Positions 53,458 to 62,514 of a stretch of 64,000 nucleotides of DNA are shown here, in pieces. The stretch comes from Pelagovum pacificum (GTDB lineage Bacteria > Pseudomonadota > Alphaproteobacteria > Rhodobacterales > Rhodobacteraceae), in the NCBI RefSeq assembly GCF_016134045.1, contig NZ_CP065915.1:124001-188000 (forward strand). Direction: 5' to 3'. The position numbers and the translations under genes were made by a program. The notes beneath the pieces were generated by a model that was given only the letters and a program-made list of their open reading frames with translations, did not search any database and was not told the origin of the DNA. Every line of letters starts with the position of its first letter. Position 1 is the stretch's first letter.

Positions 53458-53949
53458 ATGGCGGATATCGAGAAAGTCAAAGGCGTGGGCAGTGTGCTCG
53501 CCTTCCATTTTCGCGAGCGCGGGATCGACAGTGCCCGGGCGCTTCTGGACGCGGGGCACGATGCTCTGCTCGACGTGCATGGCGTCGGTGCGGCGCGCGC
53601 GCGGCGGCTGATCCTGGCGGCGGAAGATGCCCTGGCGATGCCGGAGCCCGAGGTCGGAAGTCCGGCTGAAGAGGCTGTACCCGCGGCTCCTGAGCCCGCT
53701 GCGGCGCCAGTGAAGGCGACCAAGCCGAAAAAGGCGAAGGCCAAGGCCAAGAAGGCGAAAGACGCCAAGAAGGCCAAGGCGAAGACCTCCGGCGCCAAGT
53801 CCTCCAAGGGCAAGGCCAAGGCCGCCAAGCAGGAGGCGAAGGTCAGGAAGAAGGCCGTGAAAAAGGCCGACGCGAAGAAAGCCGAAAAGAAAGCGAAGAA
53901 GGCCGCTTCGAAAGACAAGAAGAAAAAGAGGTCGAAGAATAAGGGCTGA
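53458..53949 (+). CDS. Helix-hairpin-helix protein with histone-H1-like Lys/Ala tail
   Basis: A 163-residue protein in two parts. Residues 1 to about 60 hold two helix-hairpin-helix units (KVKGVGSVL and DVHGVGAARARRL), a non-sequence-specific DNA-binding fold. After a Pro/Glu-rich linker, residues from about 84 on are nearly all Lys and Ala with Ser/Asp (runs such as KKAKAKAKKAKDAKK), like histone H1 or the HctA/AlgP-type tails of bacteria. The combination suggests a nucleoid protein that bridges or bends DNA. It has its own AT-rich upstream region with a palindrome. I do not know a characterised homologue of this exact layout. Confidence 0.8.
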   Translation: MADIEKVKGVGSVLAFHFRERGIDSARALLDAGHDALLDVHGVGAARARRLILAAEDALAMPEPEVGSPAEEAVPAAPEPAAAPVKATKPKKAKAKAKKAKDAKKAKAKTSGAKSSKGKAKAAKQEAKVRKKAVKKADAKKAEKKAKKAASKDKKKKRSKNKG

Positions 53950-54016
53950 TCCGCCGGCTTTGCCCCCGCGCATCAGCCCCGCCGCAGCAGGGGTGGCCCG
54001 CGATCCCGGTCGCCTT

Positions 54017-54062
54017 CAGTGATGGCGCCGGTCTTGGTGCGAAACCTGACGGGCCATCACTG
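54017..54062. repeat. 10-bp inverted repeat between convergent genes
   Basis: Arms CAGTGATGGC and GCCATCACTG with a 26-base spacer lie just upstream (by strand) of the cobO stop and after the H1-like gene. It could be part of a terminator for either gene, but no T-run is present. A second weaker pair (GGGCTGAT / ATCAGCCC) spans the H1-like stop. Confidence 0.45.
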
Positions 54063-54076
54063 CCGCGAAGAACCTC

Positions 54077-54685
54077 TCAGAACTCGACGCCCTTCTGGGC
54101 CTTCACGCCCGAGCGGAACGGGTGTTTCACCAGTTCCATCTCGGTGACGAGGTCGGCGATCTCGATCAGGTCGTCATGTGCGTTTCGACCGGTCAGGACC
54201 ACGTGGGTCATGTGCGGCTTCTCGGTCGCCAGGAACTCAACTACCTCGTCGATCGGGATGTAGTCGTAGCGCAGCGCGATGTTGATTTCGTCGAGCAGCA
54301 CCATGCCGACGGACTCGTCCCGGATCAGCTCTTTCGCCTTCTCCCACGCGGCGCGCGCCATCTCGGTGTCGCGGGTGCGGTCCTGCGTTTCCCAGGTGAA
54401 GCCTTCACCCATCGTGTGGAACTGGCAGAGGTCGGAGAACCTCTCGAGGATCAGGTCACGCTCGCCCGTCGACATGCCGCCCTTGATGAACTGCACGACG
54501 GCGCAGGGCATCCCGTGGGCGATGTGGCGGAAGATCATGCCGAAGGCGGCCGTGCTCTTGCCCTTGCCCTTGCCGGTGTGGACCACGATCAGGCCCTTCT
54601 CCTCGGTTTTGGTGGACATGATCTTGTCGCGGGCGGCCTTCTTCTTGGCCATCTTCTGCGCGTGGCGCTCTGCGTCGTCGGTCAT
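54077..54685 (-). CDS. cobO: Cob(I)yrinic acid a,c-diamide adenosyltransferase
   Basis: A 202-residue CobA/CobO/BtuR-type enzyme that transfers the adenosyl group of ATP to corrinoid cobalt. The P-loop is in VHTGKGKGKSTAAFG; VLLDEINIAL and LTGRNAHDDLIEIADLVTEM are further family motifs. The N-terminal 30 residues are Lys-rich and likely flexible. The start is the ATG with complement 54683-54685, preceded by GAGAGGAG. Other cobalamin genes (cobN, cobW) lie 4-9 kb away on the same strand. No cobalamin riboswitch was recognised in the 102 bp upstream. Confidence 0.96.
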   Translation of the reverse strand: MTDDAERHAQKMAKKKAARDKIMSTKTEEKGLIVVHTGKGKGKSTAAFGMIFRHIAHGMPCAVVQFIKGGMSTGERDLILERFSDLCQFHTMGEGFTWETQDRTRDTEMARAAWEKAKELIRDESVGMVLLDEINIALRYDYIPIDEVVEFLATEKPHMTHVVLTGRNAHDDLIEIADLVTEMELVKHPFRSGVKAQKGVEF

Positions 54686-54787
54686 GGCCTCTCCTCTCGG
54701 CGTCGGGTGGGGGATCCCGGACTGGACCGCCACCATCGCGCGGGGCACGCTTGCCGACAAGGGCCCGACTGCACGGAGGGGTGTGCG

Positions 54788-55915
54788 ATGCCGAGCTACA
54801 ACGACCTCAGACCCGATACCGACTTCGAAGACCGCGACTTCGCGAGGGTCTTCCCGCACATGACCGTGGCGGAGCGGATGCGCTGTATCGAGGGGCTCAT
54901 GCGGCTCAAGACCGGCCTCAACACGAAGGTCCCGCCACGCCGGACGGAGGCGAACCTGCTATTGGCGAGCTGGAACCTGAAAGAGTTCGGCCACACCACG
55001 CAGCGTCTGCCCGAAGCCTACTTTTACATCGCCGAGATCCTTGCCGCCTTCGACCTGATCGCGGTGCAGGAAGTGAAGTCGACGCTCAAGGACCTCGACC
55101 TCGTGATGCGGATCCTCGGGTCCGACTGGCGCTACATGGTCAACGACATCACCGACGGGGCGGACGGCAATTCCGAACGGTCGGCCTATCTCTACAACAC
55201 CAAGCGGGTGGAGCTGTCGGGCCTCGCCGGAGAGATCACGCTATGGGACGAGATCACGGCGGACTCCGACCTCAAGCAGCTCAAGCGCGCGCCCTACATC
55301 ACCGGCTTCCGGTCCGGCTGGAAGCAGTTCGCGCTGGTCAACCTTCACCTGCAGCCAGACCGGACGGCGTCCGAGGCCCGGCTCAGGGCGGAGGAAGTGC
55401 GGCTGCTGCTGAAAGCGCTCGAGGCGAAGCGGAAGGGTCTCTGGTCGGACAACCTCGTGCTGGTCGGCGACATGAACCTCTATCGCTCTGTCGATCAGCC
55501 GGTGATCGACGCCTTCGCCGCTGCCGGCTTCGTCGAGTGCGGCGCGCTCGACGGGATGACGACCAACGCCAGCGGAAGCGAGGCCTATGACCGGATGTTC
55601 TTCCGACAGAACGATTACTTCCGGTTCGAGACGGACGAGGAGATGCGGGAGCAGGGCGGCGTCTTCGACTTCTTCGACCACGTCTACCGGGACGATGACT
55701 GGCCGCCCTACCGGGCGGAGATGGCTGCCGATCACACCAATCCGGACAAGGCAGCGCGGATCCCGACCGACGATGCGGTCGCGCGACGCTATTTCAGACA
55801 TCCGTGGCGCAAGAACCAGATCTCCGATCACCTGCCGATCTGGGTCGAACTTGTCATCGACGATTCCGGCCGGTTCCTGTCGGAGAAGCTGTCGGAACTC
55901 GCGGCCCCGGTCTGA
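54788..55915 (+). CDS. Endonuclease/exonuclease/phosphatase (EEP) family protein
   Basis: A 375-residue protein with the DNase I-like EEP fold. Metal and catalytic motifs are LLASWNLKEFG, IAVQEVKS, VNLHLQP, LVGDMNLY and NQISDHLPIWVEL. It could hydrolyse DNA, RNA or a phosphodiester or phosphomonoester; there is no signal peptide, so it acts in the cytoplasm. The N-terminal 55 residues precede the fold and are not recognised. It is divergent from cobO. Its last 88 nt overlap the convergent DUF4166-type gene, an unusually long overlap. Confidence 0.85.
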   Translation: MPSYNDLRPDTDFEDRDFARVFPHMTVAERMRCIEGLMRLKTGLNTKVPPRRTEANLLLASWNLKEFGHTTQRLPEAYFYIAEILAAFDLIAVQEVKSTLKDLDLVMRILGSDWRYMVNDITDGADGNSERSAYLYNTKRVELSGLAGEITLWDEITADSDLKQLKRAPYITGFRSGWKQFALVNLHLQPDRTASEARLRAEEVRLLLKALEAKRKGLWSDNLVLVGDMNLYRSVDQPVIDAFAAAGFVECGALDGMTTNASGSEAYDRMFFRQNDYFRFETDEEMREQGGVFDFFDHVYRDDDWPPYRAEMAADHTNPDKAARIPTDDAVARRYFRHPWRKNQISDHLPIWVELVIDDSGRFLSEKLSELAAPV

Positions 55916-57546
55916 CCGGCGGACCGCAACTGCCCCCGGTAGCGGATGAGAGGTCCGACCAGCGGCAGGGAGAGTGCGACATCGAAACTCGCTCGGGCGT
56001 CCTGCACCTCTTCGCGGGTGACGCTTTCGGGGAGCAGGCGGCGCGGTAGCGGGATACCGAGGAGGCTGCCTCCGGTCACTGGCCATGTCAGACCGGCCTC
56101 GTCCGGTCGCAGTGCGATCGTGAATCGCAGTGGGCCGAACCGTTCGATGATCTCTCCCGTGCCGTCCGCGCCCGAACGAAGATGCGAGCGGAACCGCCGC
56201 CCCGCGAAGTTGCGAGTCCAGTGTTCTACGGCGCCGGAGCGCTCCATCGTCACCGTGACCGGGATGCGGTCGCCGGACGCCGGAAATCCCATGACGCTAC
56301 AGATCATCCGCGCGGCGAGGGACGGCCCCCGGTCGACGCGGGCGAGGCCCTGACAGGTGCGATGGTGCAGCACGGTGTGCAAGTCCCGGATCTGATCTGG
56401 CAAGCGGTCGAACGCGGGGCCGAGCGTCTGTCGGAAGATCGGGGTGACGTCGGTCTCTCTCCGCTCGAAGGTAATGCCGTGCGGGGCGCAGGTCACTTCG
56501 AACTCCGACAGGTCGAACAGGCCGAGTGCGGGGCGCGCACCGGGATCGAGCGCGCCGCGCGCGAGCTTCCGGCAGAGGATCGCGGCGGGAATGGCCGGGA
56601 TCTCCGGCCCTTTGCCCGCGCCGGCGATAAGCCACCACTCGCGCTGCACGGATGCGCCATCCCGCGTCAGCCCGCTTACCGTCACGCGCATCGCGCCGGT
56701 ATCGGTGCCGAACCGCTCCATCCAGTCGGCGATGCGTTTCAGCGGGCGTGCCAGCGGGGTCAGCGTGCCGAGCCCCGCACGAATGGGCAGCGACATGAAC
56801 CAGAGGCCGAAGTGCATGATCTTCAGCTCTAGCCCCGCCCGAAACTCGACGGACCGGGCGGCGTAGTGTTCGGGGAACAGGGCGAGGTCCGGCGCTCCGA
56901 TCAGGCAGGACCAGCGGCGCAGGGGGCCGACCCTTTCACGACGGGGGGCGGACCATCCGGGGACACTTCGTGTTTGGTCGCCGGTATAGATCCTGAGCGG
57001 TCTGCCGGCCTGTGCGAGGATCGCCTGCATCACTGAAAGACCGCGCGGCGCGCGGTTGCCCGGCAGTATGACCGATGAGATCAGGTGCAGGTCCGTGATC
57101 CCCTGCGAAAGTGCCTCCACCGCGGCAGAGGAGACGGCCGGTACGCTCGACGCGCCGGAGATCGCAACTCGGCCCGCGTCGAGAGCCACGCGGTCGAGTT
57201 CGGTGATCGAGACGGTGAACGCGGCATCATCCGACAAATCGACGTAGTGCGCCCCTGCCGACAGCGCGGTGCGGGCGACACGCAGCGGGTCGGTGCCGTA
57301 GGATTGGAAGGGGCCGGCGGCGTCCACCACGATGTCCGCGCCCGCCGCCGCGATGGCGGCGTGCAGGAGGTCACCGTCCCTGTCGACTTGCAGGGGGCGG
57401 CCGCCGTGGCGCGCCGTGTGTGCCGCCGCCTTCGACAGGGTCCGGCCGGCGACGATCACGTCGAACTCCGGCTCGTTTGCAAGCGCGATGGCCAGCCGTG
57501 CTCCGAACGCGCCGTAACCGCCGAGAATCAGGACGCTGGTCGTCAC
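55828..57546 (-). CDS. Saccharopine dehydrogenase-like protein with C-terminal DUF4166-type domain
   Basis: A 572-residue protein. The N-terminal half is a Rossmann domain (ILGGYGAFGARLAIALA) followed by the segment DAAGPFQSYGTDPLRVA typical of saccharopine dehydrogenase-like reductases. The C-terminal ~180 residues, starting near PIFRQTLGPAFDRLPDQIRDLH, look like the DUF4166 domain. Two hydrophobic stretches around residues 245-270 may associate with membrane. Function unknown. Its 3' end overlaps the EEP gene by 88 nt, and its ATG overlaps the acetyltransferase stop by four bases. Confidence 0.8.
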   Translation of the reverse strand: MTTSVLILGGYGAFGARLAIALANEPEFDVIVAGRTLSKAAAHTARHGGRPLQVDRDGDLLHAAIAAAGADIVVDAAGPFQSYGTDPLRVARTALSAGAHYVDLSDDAAFTVSITELDRVALDAGRVAISGASSVPAVSSAAVEALSQGITDLHLISSVILPGNRAPRGLSVMQAILAQAGRPLRIYTGDQTRSVPGWSAPRRERVGPLRRWSCLIGAPDLALFPEHYAARSVEFRAGLELKIMHFGLWFMSLPIRAGLGTLTPLARPLKRIADWMERFGTDTGAMRVTVSGLTRDGASVQREWWLIAGAGKGPEIPAIPAAILCRKLARGALDPGARPALGLFDLSEFEVTCAPHGITFERRETDVTPIFRQTLGPAFDRLPDQIRDLHTVLHHRTCQGLARVDRGPSLAARMICSVMGFPASGDRIPVTVTMERSGAVEHWTRNFAGRRFRSHLRSGADGTGEIIERFGPLRFTIALRPDEAGLTWPVTGGSLLGIPLPRRLLPESVTREEVQDARASFDVALSLPLVGPLIRYRGQLRSAGQTGAASSDSFSDRNRPESSMTSSTQIGR

Positions 57547-58034
57547 GCCGGGCTCCGGAAGGTGATCGAGGTGGGACGGTCGAAACCGGCGTGCGCCGTC
57601 CGTCCTGTTTCGATGAAACCGAGCGCCCGGAAAGTGGCGTGGTTTTCGACAAGCTCCACCCGTGATTGGAGTTCGAGCGCCGGCAGGCCAAGTGCCTGCG
57701 CTCGTTCCCGCGCGACCGAAACCAGATGGCGGGCGAGTCCCCGGCCTCGCATCGCCGGCGAGACCGCGATCTTGCCGAGGTAGAGTACGTCCTTGCGCGG
57801 CGTCAGCTGCATCGTCGCGACGGGCGGGTCTCCGATCACCCAGATCTCGGTCCGAGCGGCGCTTTCGGTGAGTGTTTCAATGGTCAGGCGATGCATGGAC
57901 GAGGGCGGGTCGATCCGCCCGTCCATGTAGGAGAAGCTGCTGCGGATCAGCTCCAGCACGTCAGGCAGCGCCGCATCCTGCGCGTCGATCCGCCGACAGA
58001 TCGGATTTTCCGGACTTCTGGCGGAGACATGCAC
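57543..58034 (-). CDS. GNAT family N-acetyltransferase
   Basis: A 163-residue GNAT protein. The acetyl-CoA pyrophosphate-binding loop is in KIAVSPAMRGRGLARHLVSVA, and a C-terminal ALGFIETGRT matches motif B of the fold. The substrate is not predictable. The start is a GTG at 58034. The stop is coupled to the DUF4166-type gene by an ATGA overlap, so the two may act together. Confidence 0.85.
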   Translation of the reverse strand: MHVSARSPENPICRRIDAQDAALPDVLELIRSSFSYMDGRIDPPSSMHRLTIETLTESAARTEIWVIGDPPVATMQLTPRKDVLYLGKIAVSPAMRGRGLARHLVSVARERAQALGLPALELQSRVELVENHATFRALGFIETGRTAHAGFDRPTSITFRSPA

Positions 58035-58107
58035 GTTTTCTGCACCTCGGGCATGGATAACCGGACTCGCCGATTATCGGATGCCCGTCCAAACTCGCCC
58101 TATTCAT

Positions 58108-58764
58108 TCAGCGTATTAAGGCCGATTCCACATGAAACTGTCCCCAGCCCTGTCGTTTGCTGTCCTCGGTGCCTTTCTGGCGGTAGCTGCCTTGTCCTCC
58201 CTGTTTTGAGGGACAGACGAACGCCTCGACATAGCGGGTCGTGACCTTGACGAGGTCGTCGACCGGCTTGCGGCTGTCCAGCCGTAGGATCGGGCAGGAC
58301 AATGTCGACAGCCAGCGTTCGTGGGTCGCACGGCTGCGGCCGGTGAAAGCCGGGTCGTCGTAGCGTCGCGCCCAGTCGAGGAAGGCAAGATAACGGTCGC
58401 GCACCGGGCCGGGGAAGGTCGCGTCCCCGCCAAGGCGGCGCGCCTCGCGCTCGCGCAGACGGTCCATCCGGGTCGCGGGGTCGAGGGTCATGAAGATGAC
58501 GATGTCGAAAGACGGTGTGATCGTATCGCCCCAGCCGAGCAGCGAGCCGGAGAGCACCCAGCCGGGACGTGGCAGAAACATCTGCTCCATCAGGTCCAGC
58601 CGCTGATGCGGGTCGCGCTTGATCGTGTAGGCGGGATCCGTGGGCAGCCAGTAGAAATCGTCCGTGTCGTGACACGGAACGGACCAGTCCTGCGCCAACG
58701 CCCGCCCGAGCGTCGTGGTGCCCGAGCCGGAGGCGCCCGTGATATGGACGCGAATTCCCCTCAT
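58108..58764 (-). CDS. P-loop kinase-like protein (adenylate kinase/FlaR-like)
   Basis: A 218-residue P-loop protein. GASGSGTTT at residues 10-18 is the nucleotide-binding loop, and HDTDDFYW is the acidic motif seen in small-molecule kinases; a LID-like Arg-rich helix (MDRLREREARRL) follows. This is the pattern of 'adenylate kinase' or topology-modulation (FlaR-like) proteins. The body resembles the family up to about residue 180; the last 38 residues are Gly/Lys/Gln-rich, look unlike the family, and are antisense to a small hydrophobic ORF at 58132. A frameshift or read-through at the 3' end is possible. Confidence 0.75.
   Translation of the reverse strand: MRGIRVHITGASGSGTTTLGRALAQDWSVPCHDTDDFYWLPTDPAYTIKRDPHQRLDLMEQMFLPRPGWVLSGSLLGWGDTITPSFDIVIFMTLDPATRMDRLREREARRLGGDATFPGPVRDRYLAFLDWARRYDDPAFTGRSRATHERWLSTLSCPILRLDSRKPVDDLVKVTTRYVEAFVCPSKQGGQGSYRQKGTEDSKRQGWGQFHVESALIR
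58132..58209 (+). CDS. Possible 25-residue hydrophobic membrane peptide
   Basis: An ATG-to-TGA frame of 26 codons on the strand opposite the kinase-like gene's 3' end. The product starts MKLSPALSF and continues with Ala, Val, Leu, Gly and Phe to the end, i.e. a single membrane helix. It is far too short for routine gene callers. No strong Shine-Dalgarno sequence is visible. It may be a genuine small membrane protein or chance; the odd non-family tail of the antisense gene raises its odds a little. Confidence 0.3.
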   Translation: MKLSPALSFAVLGAFLAVAALSSLF

Positions 58765-58796
58765 GCCGCGGACAGTGCGAAACTGTCATAAAGGCG

Positions 58797-61700
58797 TCAA
58801 GTATTTAGCTCGGCGATCCTTTGCCGGGCGGAGTTCGATTTCGGCAGCCAGAGCCCCCGGTCGATGGCCTCCTGAAGCCGGTCGGCGATCTCGCGCAGGG
58901 CCGGGGCATTGTGGCGCTCGATGAAGTCGCGCGTGTCGTCATCTTCGAGGAAGGCCGATTCCACGAGGTCGAAGTGGTGATTCTTGACGGCGCGGGTCGT
59001 GGCGGCGAAGGCAAACAGGTAGTCGACGGTCGCCGCGATCTCGAACGCGCCCTTGTAGCCGTGGCGCTTCACACCCTCGATCCACTTCGGATTCACGACG
59101 CGGGAGCGGACCACGCGGGAGATCTCCTCGTCCAGCGTGCGCACGCGCGGTGATTCGGGGCGGGAGTGGTCGTTGTGGTAGATCGGGCGGTCCTCGCCCT
59201 GAAGCGTGGCGACCGCGGCTGCGGCGCCGCCCTCGAACTGGTAGTAGTCGTCGGAGTCGAGGATGTCGTGTTCGCGGTTGTCTTGGTTCTGGACGATGGC
59301 CTCCGTCTCGCGCAGGCGGGCCTCGAACCCTTCGCGGTCGCGGGTGCCGTCCTTGCCGGCGGAATAAGCGTAGCCGCCCCACTCGAGGTAGGCCTCGGCG
59401 AGGTCCTTGCGCTCCGACCAGATGCGTTCGTCGATCAGCGCCTGGAGGCCGGCCCCGTAAGCGCCCGGTTTGGCGCCGAAGACGCGGGGGCCGGGCGCGG
59501 TCGTGGCCTGATTCATGTCGGCGGGCTCATCGAGCTGCTGGATCGCGCGGGCGGCGCTGTCGAACAGGTCGATGAGCTGCGGGAAGGCATCGCGGAAGAA
59601 GCCGGAAATCCGCAAGGTCACATCGACGCGGGGCCGGGCGAGGGTCGAGAGCGGCAGCACCTCGAAGCCGGTCACCCGGCGGTTGGCGCTGTCCCACGTC
59701 GGCTTGACGCCCATCAGGGCGAGGCCCTGCGCGATGTCGTCACCGCCGGTGCGCATGTTGGAGGTGCCCCAGGCAGTCAGCAGCATGGCGCGGGGCCAGT
59801 CGCCCTCGCGCTGGAGGTGTGTGTCGATCAGGAGCGAGGCGCTCTTCCAGCCGAGCTTCCATGCGGTCGGGGTCGGGACCGCCCGGCTGTCGACGGAGTA
59901 GAAGTTGCGTCCGGTCGGGAGGGTATCGAGCCGGCCGCGCGTCGGAGCGCCCGATGGACCGGGCGGGATGGCGCGTCCGTTCAGCGCGGTGAGCAATGCC
60001 TGCCCCTCGTCCGGGCCGCAGGCCGTGATGGCGGGACGGATGGTTGCTTCGATCCTGTCGAGAACCGCCGCGCTGGCGGGGCCCGGTGGGAGACGCTCGG
60101 CTGCGCCGTCGCCCCTCCCGCCGTCCCGCAGGAGGCGTTGCGACAGGAGCTCGAGGCGCTCGACCGTGTCGCCGTGGGTGCGCCAAGTGTCCGTCGACAG
60201 GTCGGCGAGGTCGGCGGGTTTCTCCGCCGCCGGCGCGGCCATGTCGCAGTCGAGCGGGTCGATGGAGAGCGCGAGGTCGGCGGCCAGCGCACGCAGCAAC
60301 GACGCGTCGCCCCCCTTGCCGTCCCCCCGGGGAACCCGGGCGAGCGCGATGGCGAGGTCGCGTTCCTGCTCGCCGGTCGGGCTGGTGCCGAAGACGTGCA
60401 GGCCGTCGCGGATCTGGGCCTCCTTCAGCTCGCACAGCCACGCGTCGAGCTTGCCGAGGTCTTGGTCGCGATCCCCCGACAGCCCGGCGTCAGCGGCGAG
60501 GCCGGTGGCCTCGGAGAGGGACAGGATCTCCTTGCCGAGCAGTTCGGTCCGGCGTGGGTCGACGCCGGCGGCCTCGTAATATTCGTCGACCAGCGCCTCC
60601 AGGTCGCGGAGGGGGCCGTAGCTTTCGGCGCGGGTCAGGGGCGGCGTCAGGTGGTCGATCACCACGGCGGCGGCACGGCGCTTGGCCTGCGTGCCCTCTC
60701 CGGGGTCGTTGACGATGAACGGGTAGAGGTGCGGCGTGGGCCCGAGCGCGACTTCCGGCCAGCAATCCGCCGATAGCGCGGTGGCCTTGCCGGGCAGCCA
60801 CTCGAGGTTGCCGTGCTTGCCCATGTGGACCACCGCATGCGCCTGCCAGTGGTGGCGAAGCCAGAAGTAGAAGGCGAGGTAGTTGTGCGGCGGGACGAGG
60901 TCCGGGGAGTGGTAGGTATCCTCGGGGTCGATGTTGTAACCCCGCGCCGGTTGCAGCGCGACGACCGCGTTTCCGAAGCGATGGATCGACAGGGCAAAGT
61001 CCTCGTCGGCGAGGAACGGGTCCTGCTCCGGCGGGCCCCAGCGGTCAAGGACCTGTTGCTTCACGTCCCAGGGGAGCGCGTCGAAGTGCTGGCGGTAGGT
61101 CGTGAGCGCGAGGCGTTCGCCACCTTCGCGTTCCGCCCGGTCCGTGAGCCAGTTGGTCGGCCCGGCGAGGAGGTGCTGCATCAGGGCGTCGGCGTCGTCG
61201 GGGGCCCGTGTGTCGTATCCTGCGCCGGCCATCAGGCGCAGCGCGTTCACCGTGGCGGCCGGCGTGTCGAGGCCTACCCCGTTGGCGAGGCGGCCGTCCT
61301 TGTTGGGGTAGTTCGCAAGGATCAGCGCGACGCGACGGTCCTTTTCGGGGGTCGTGCGCAAGGTGCACCATGCGTGCACCAGCCGAGTGACCCAGTCGAT
61401 GCGATCGCCCTGGGGAACGTAAGTGGCGATCGGGCACTCGGTCGCGTCGTCGAAATAGGCCTCGTCCTTGAAGGAGATCGCGCGGGTCAGGATGCGGCCG
61501 TCGACCTCGGGCAGGGCGAAGTTCATTGCGATGTCGCGAGGAGAGAGGCCCTGCGCGCTGTCCGCCCAGGCCTGCTCGGACGTGGCCGCGAGAACGGTCT
61601 GGAACACCGGGGCGCCGTTCGCGGCTGGGCCGGCGAGCGGGTTCTCGGCACCGCCGCCGTCGGGCGTGCCGGTGGCAAAGGCGGTGGCGTTCAGGATGAC

Positions 61701-62480
61701 GGAGGGCGGGGCCTCGGCGAACAATTCGTCCAGCGTGGCGCGGGAGAGGTCGTCCTTCAGCGATGCGACGAAGATCGGCATCGGGTTCAGTCCGGCGCGC
61801 AGCAGGCTGCGGGTCAGCCGGTTCACCGGGGCGAGGCCGGCCCCCTGCACAAGGGCGCGGTAGAAGACGATCGGCACGACCGGCGCGCCATCGGTCCAGT
61901 GGGCGCGCAGCGTCTCGAGAGACGGCGCGGCCTCACCCGGCCAGACGAGGCCGGCGCGCAGCAGGGCGGCGGCGCGGGGCGGGCGGTCGGCCTCGTCGCG
62001 CGCCATGTTGCGGGCGGTGACAAGCGCGTTGGTCGCGTTCTGCGGACCACCTTCGACGAAGTACGACCAGAGCGCGTCGTAATCCTCGGCCGGGACGGTC
62101 GAGAGCTCGCGCAGCTCGGGGTCCGGCTTGTCGTCGCCGGGCAGGAAGGCGACGGGCACGCCGGCATCGTGCAGGCGGGCGGCATATTGCGTGAAACCGT
62201 AGCGCCAGTAGCCGGCACCGCCGAGCAGGCGGGCGACCACCAGCTTGCAACGGGTCGCGCAATTGTCGAGGTGGAGGTCGACGCTCATCGGGTGGCGCAG
62301 GTGCGCGAGGTTGGCGAGCCGCAGTGTCGGCGGGTCGTCCATCGCGGCGCGCGCTTCGGAGAGGGCGGCGAGTTCGGTATCTGCGGCGGAGATGACCAGC
62401 ACCTCGGCGGGCGTCTGGCCGAGGTCGACGGGCTCCTGCCCGTCGTCGACGGTGCCGGGTGTGGCGGCGAGGAGATGCAT
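58797..62480 (-). CDS. cobN: Cobaltochelatase subunit CobN
   Basis: A 1227-residue large subunit of the aerobic cobaltochelatase that, with CobS and CobT, inserts cobalt into hydrogenobyrinic acid a,c-diamide. Family segments include LHLDNCATRCKLVVARLLGG near residue 70, VALILANYPNKDGRLANGVGLDTP, MGKHGNLEWLPGKATALS with the His/Glu motif of CobN/BchH, and WGTSNMRTGGDDIAQGLALMG. Length is normal for CobN. The ATG at 62480 follows an AGGAGAT site. cobW lies upstream in the same direction, separated by a small charged ORF on the other strand and an acetyltransferase gene. cobS and cobT are not in the window. Confidence 0.96.
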   Translation of the reverse strand: MHLLAATPGTVDDGQEPVDLGQTPAEVLVISAADTELAALSEARAAMDDPPTLRLANLAHLRHPMSVDLHLDNCATRCKLVVARLLGGAGYWRYGFTQYAARLHDAGVPVAFLPGDDKPDPELRELSTVPAEDYDALWSYFVEGGPQNATNALVTARNMARDEADRPPRAAALLRAGLVWPGEAAPSLETLRAHWTDGAPVVPIVFYRALVQGAGLAPVNRLTRSLLRAGLNPMPIFVASLKDDLSRATLDELFAEAPPSVILNATAFATGTPDGGGAENPLAGPAANGAPVFQTVLAATSEQAWADSAQGLSPRDIAMNFALPEVDGRILTRAISFKDEAYFDDATECPIATYVPQGDRIDWVTRLVHAWCTLRTTPEKDRRVALILANYPNKDGRLANGVGLDTPAATVNALRLMAGAGYDTRAPDDADALMQHLLAGPTNWLTDRAEREGGERLALTTYRQHFDALPWDVKQQVLDRWGPPEQDPFLADEDFALSIHRFGNAVVALQPARGYNIDPEDTYHSPDLVPPHNYLAFYFWLRHHWQAHAVVHMGKHGNLEWLPGKATALSADCWPEVALGPTPHLYPFIVNDPGEGTQAKRRAAAVVIDHLTPPLTRAESYGPLRDLEALVDEYYEAAGVDPRRTELLGKEILSLSEATGLAADAGLSGDRDQDLGKLDAWLCELKEAQIRDGLHVFGTSPTGEQERDLAIALARVPRGDGKGGDASLLRALAADLALSIDPLDCDMAAPAAEKPADLADLSTDTWRTHGDTVERLELLSQRLLRDGGRGDGAAERLPPGPASAAVLDRIEATIRPAITACGPDEGQALLTALNGRAIPPGPSGAPTRGRLDTLPTGRNFYSVDSRAVPTPTAWKLGWKSASLLIDTHLQREGDWPRAMLLTAWGTSNMRTGGDDIAQGLALMGVKPTWDSANRRVTGFEVLPLSTLARPRVDVTLRISGFFRDAFPQLIDLFDSAARAIQQLDEPADMNQATTAPGPRVFGAKPGAYGAGLQALIDERIWSERKDLAEAYLEWGGYAYSAGKDGTRDREGFEARLRETEAIVQNQDNREHDILDSDDYYQFEGGAAAAVATLQGEDRPIYHNDHSRPESPRVRTLDEEISRVVRSRVVNPKWIEGVKRHGYKGAFEIAATVDYLFAFAATTRAVKNHHFDLVESAFLEDDDTRDFIERHNAPALREIADRLQEAIDRGLWLPKSNSARQRIAELNT

Positions 62481-62514
62481 TCAGACGAACCGTCGGGCTG
62501 GTGGATGCGAAGGG

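Noticed and set aside
54686..54787. Cobalamin riboswitch upstream of cobO, and likewise in 62481-62588 upstream of cobN
   Set aside because: No B12-box (GCCACTG-like) or recognisable conserved core was found in either short gap.
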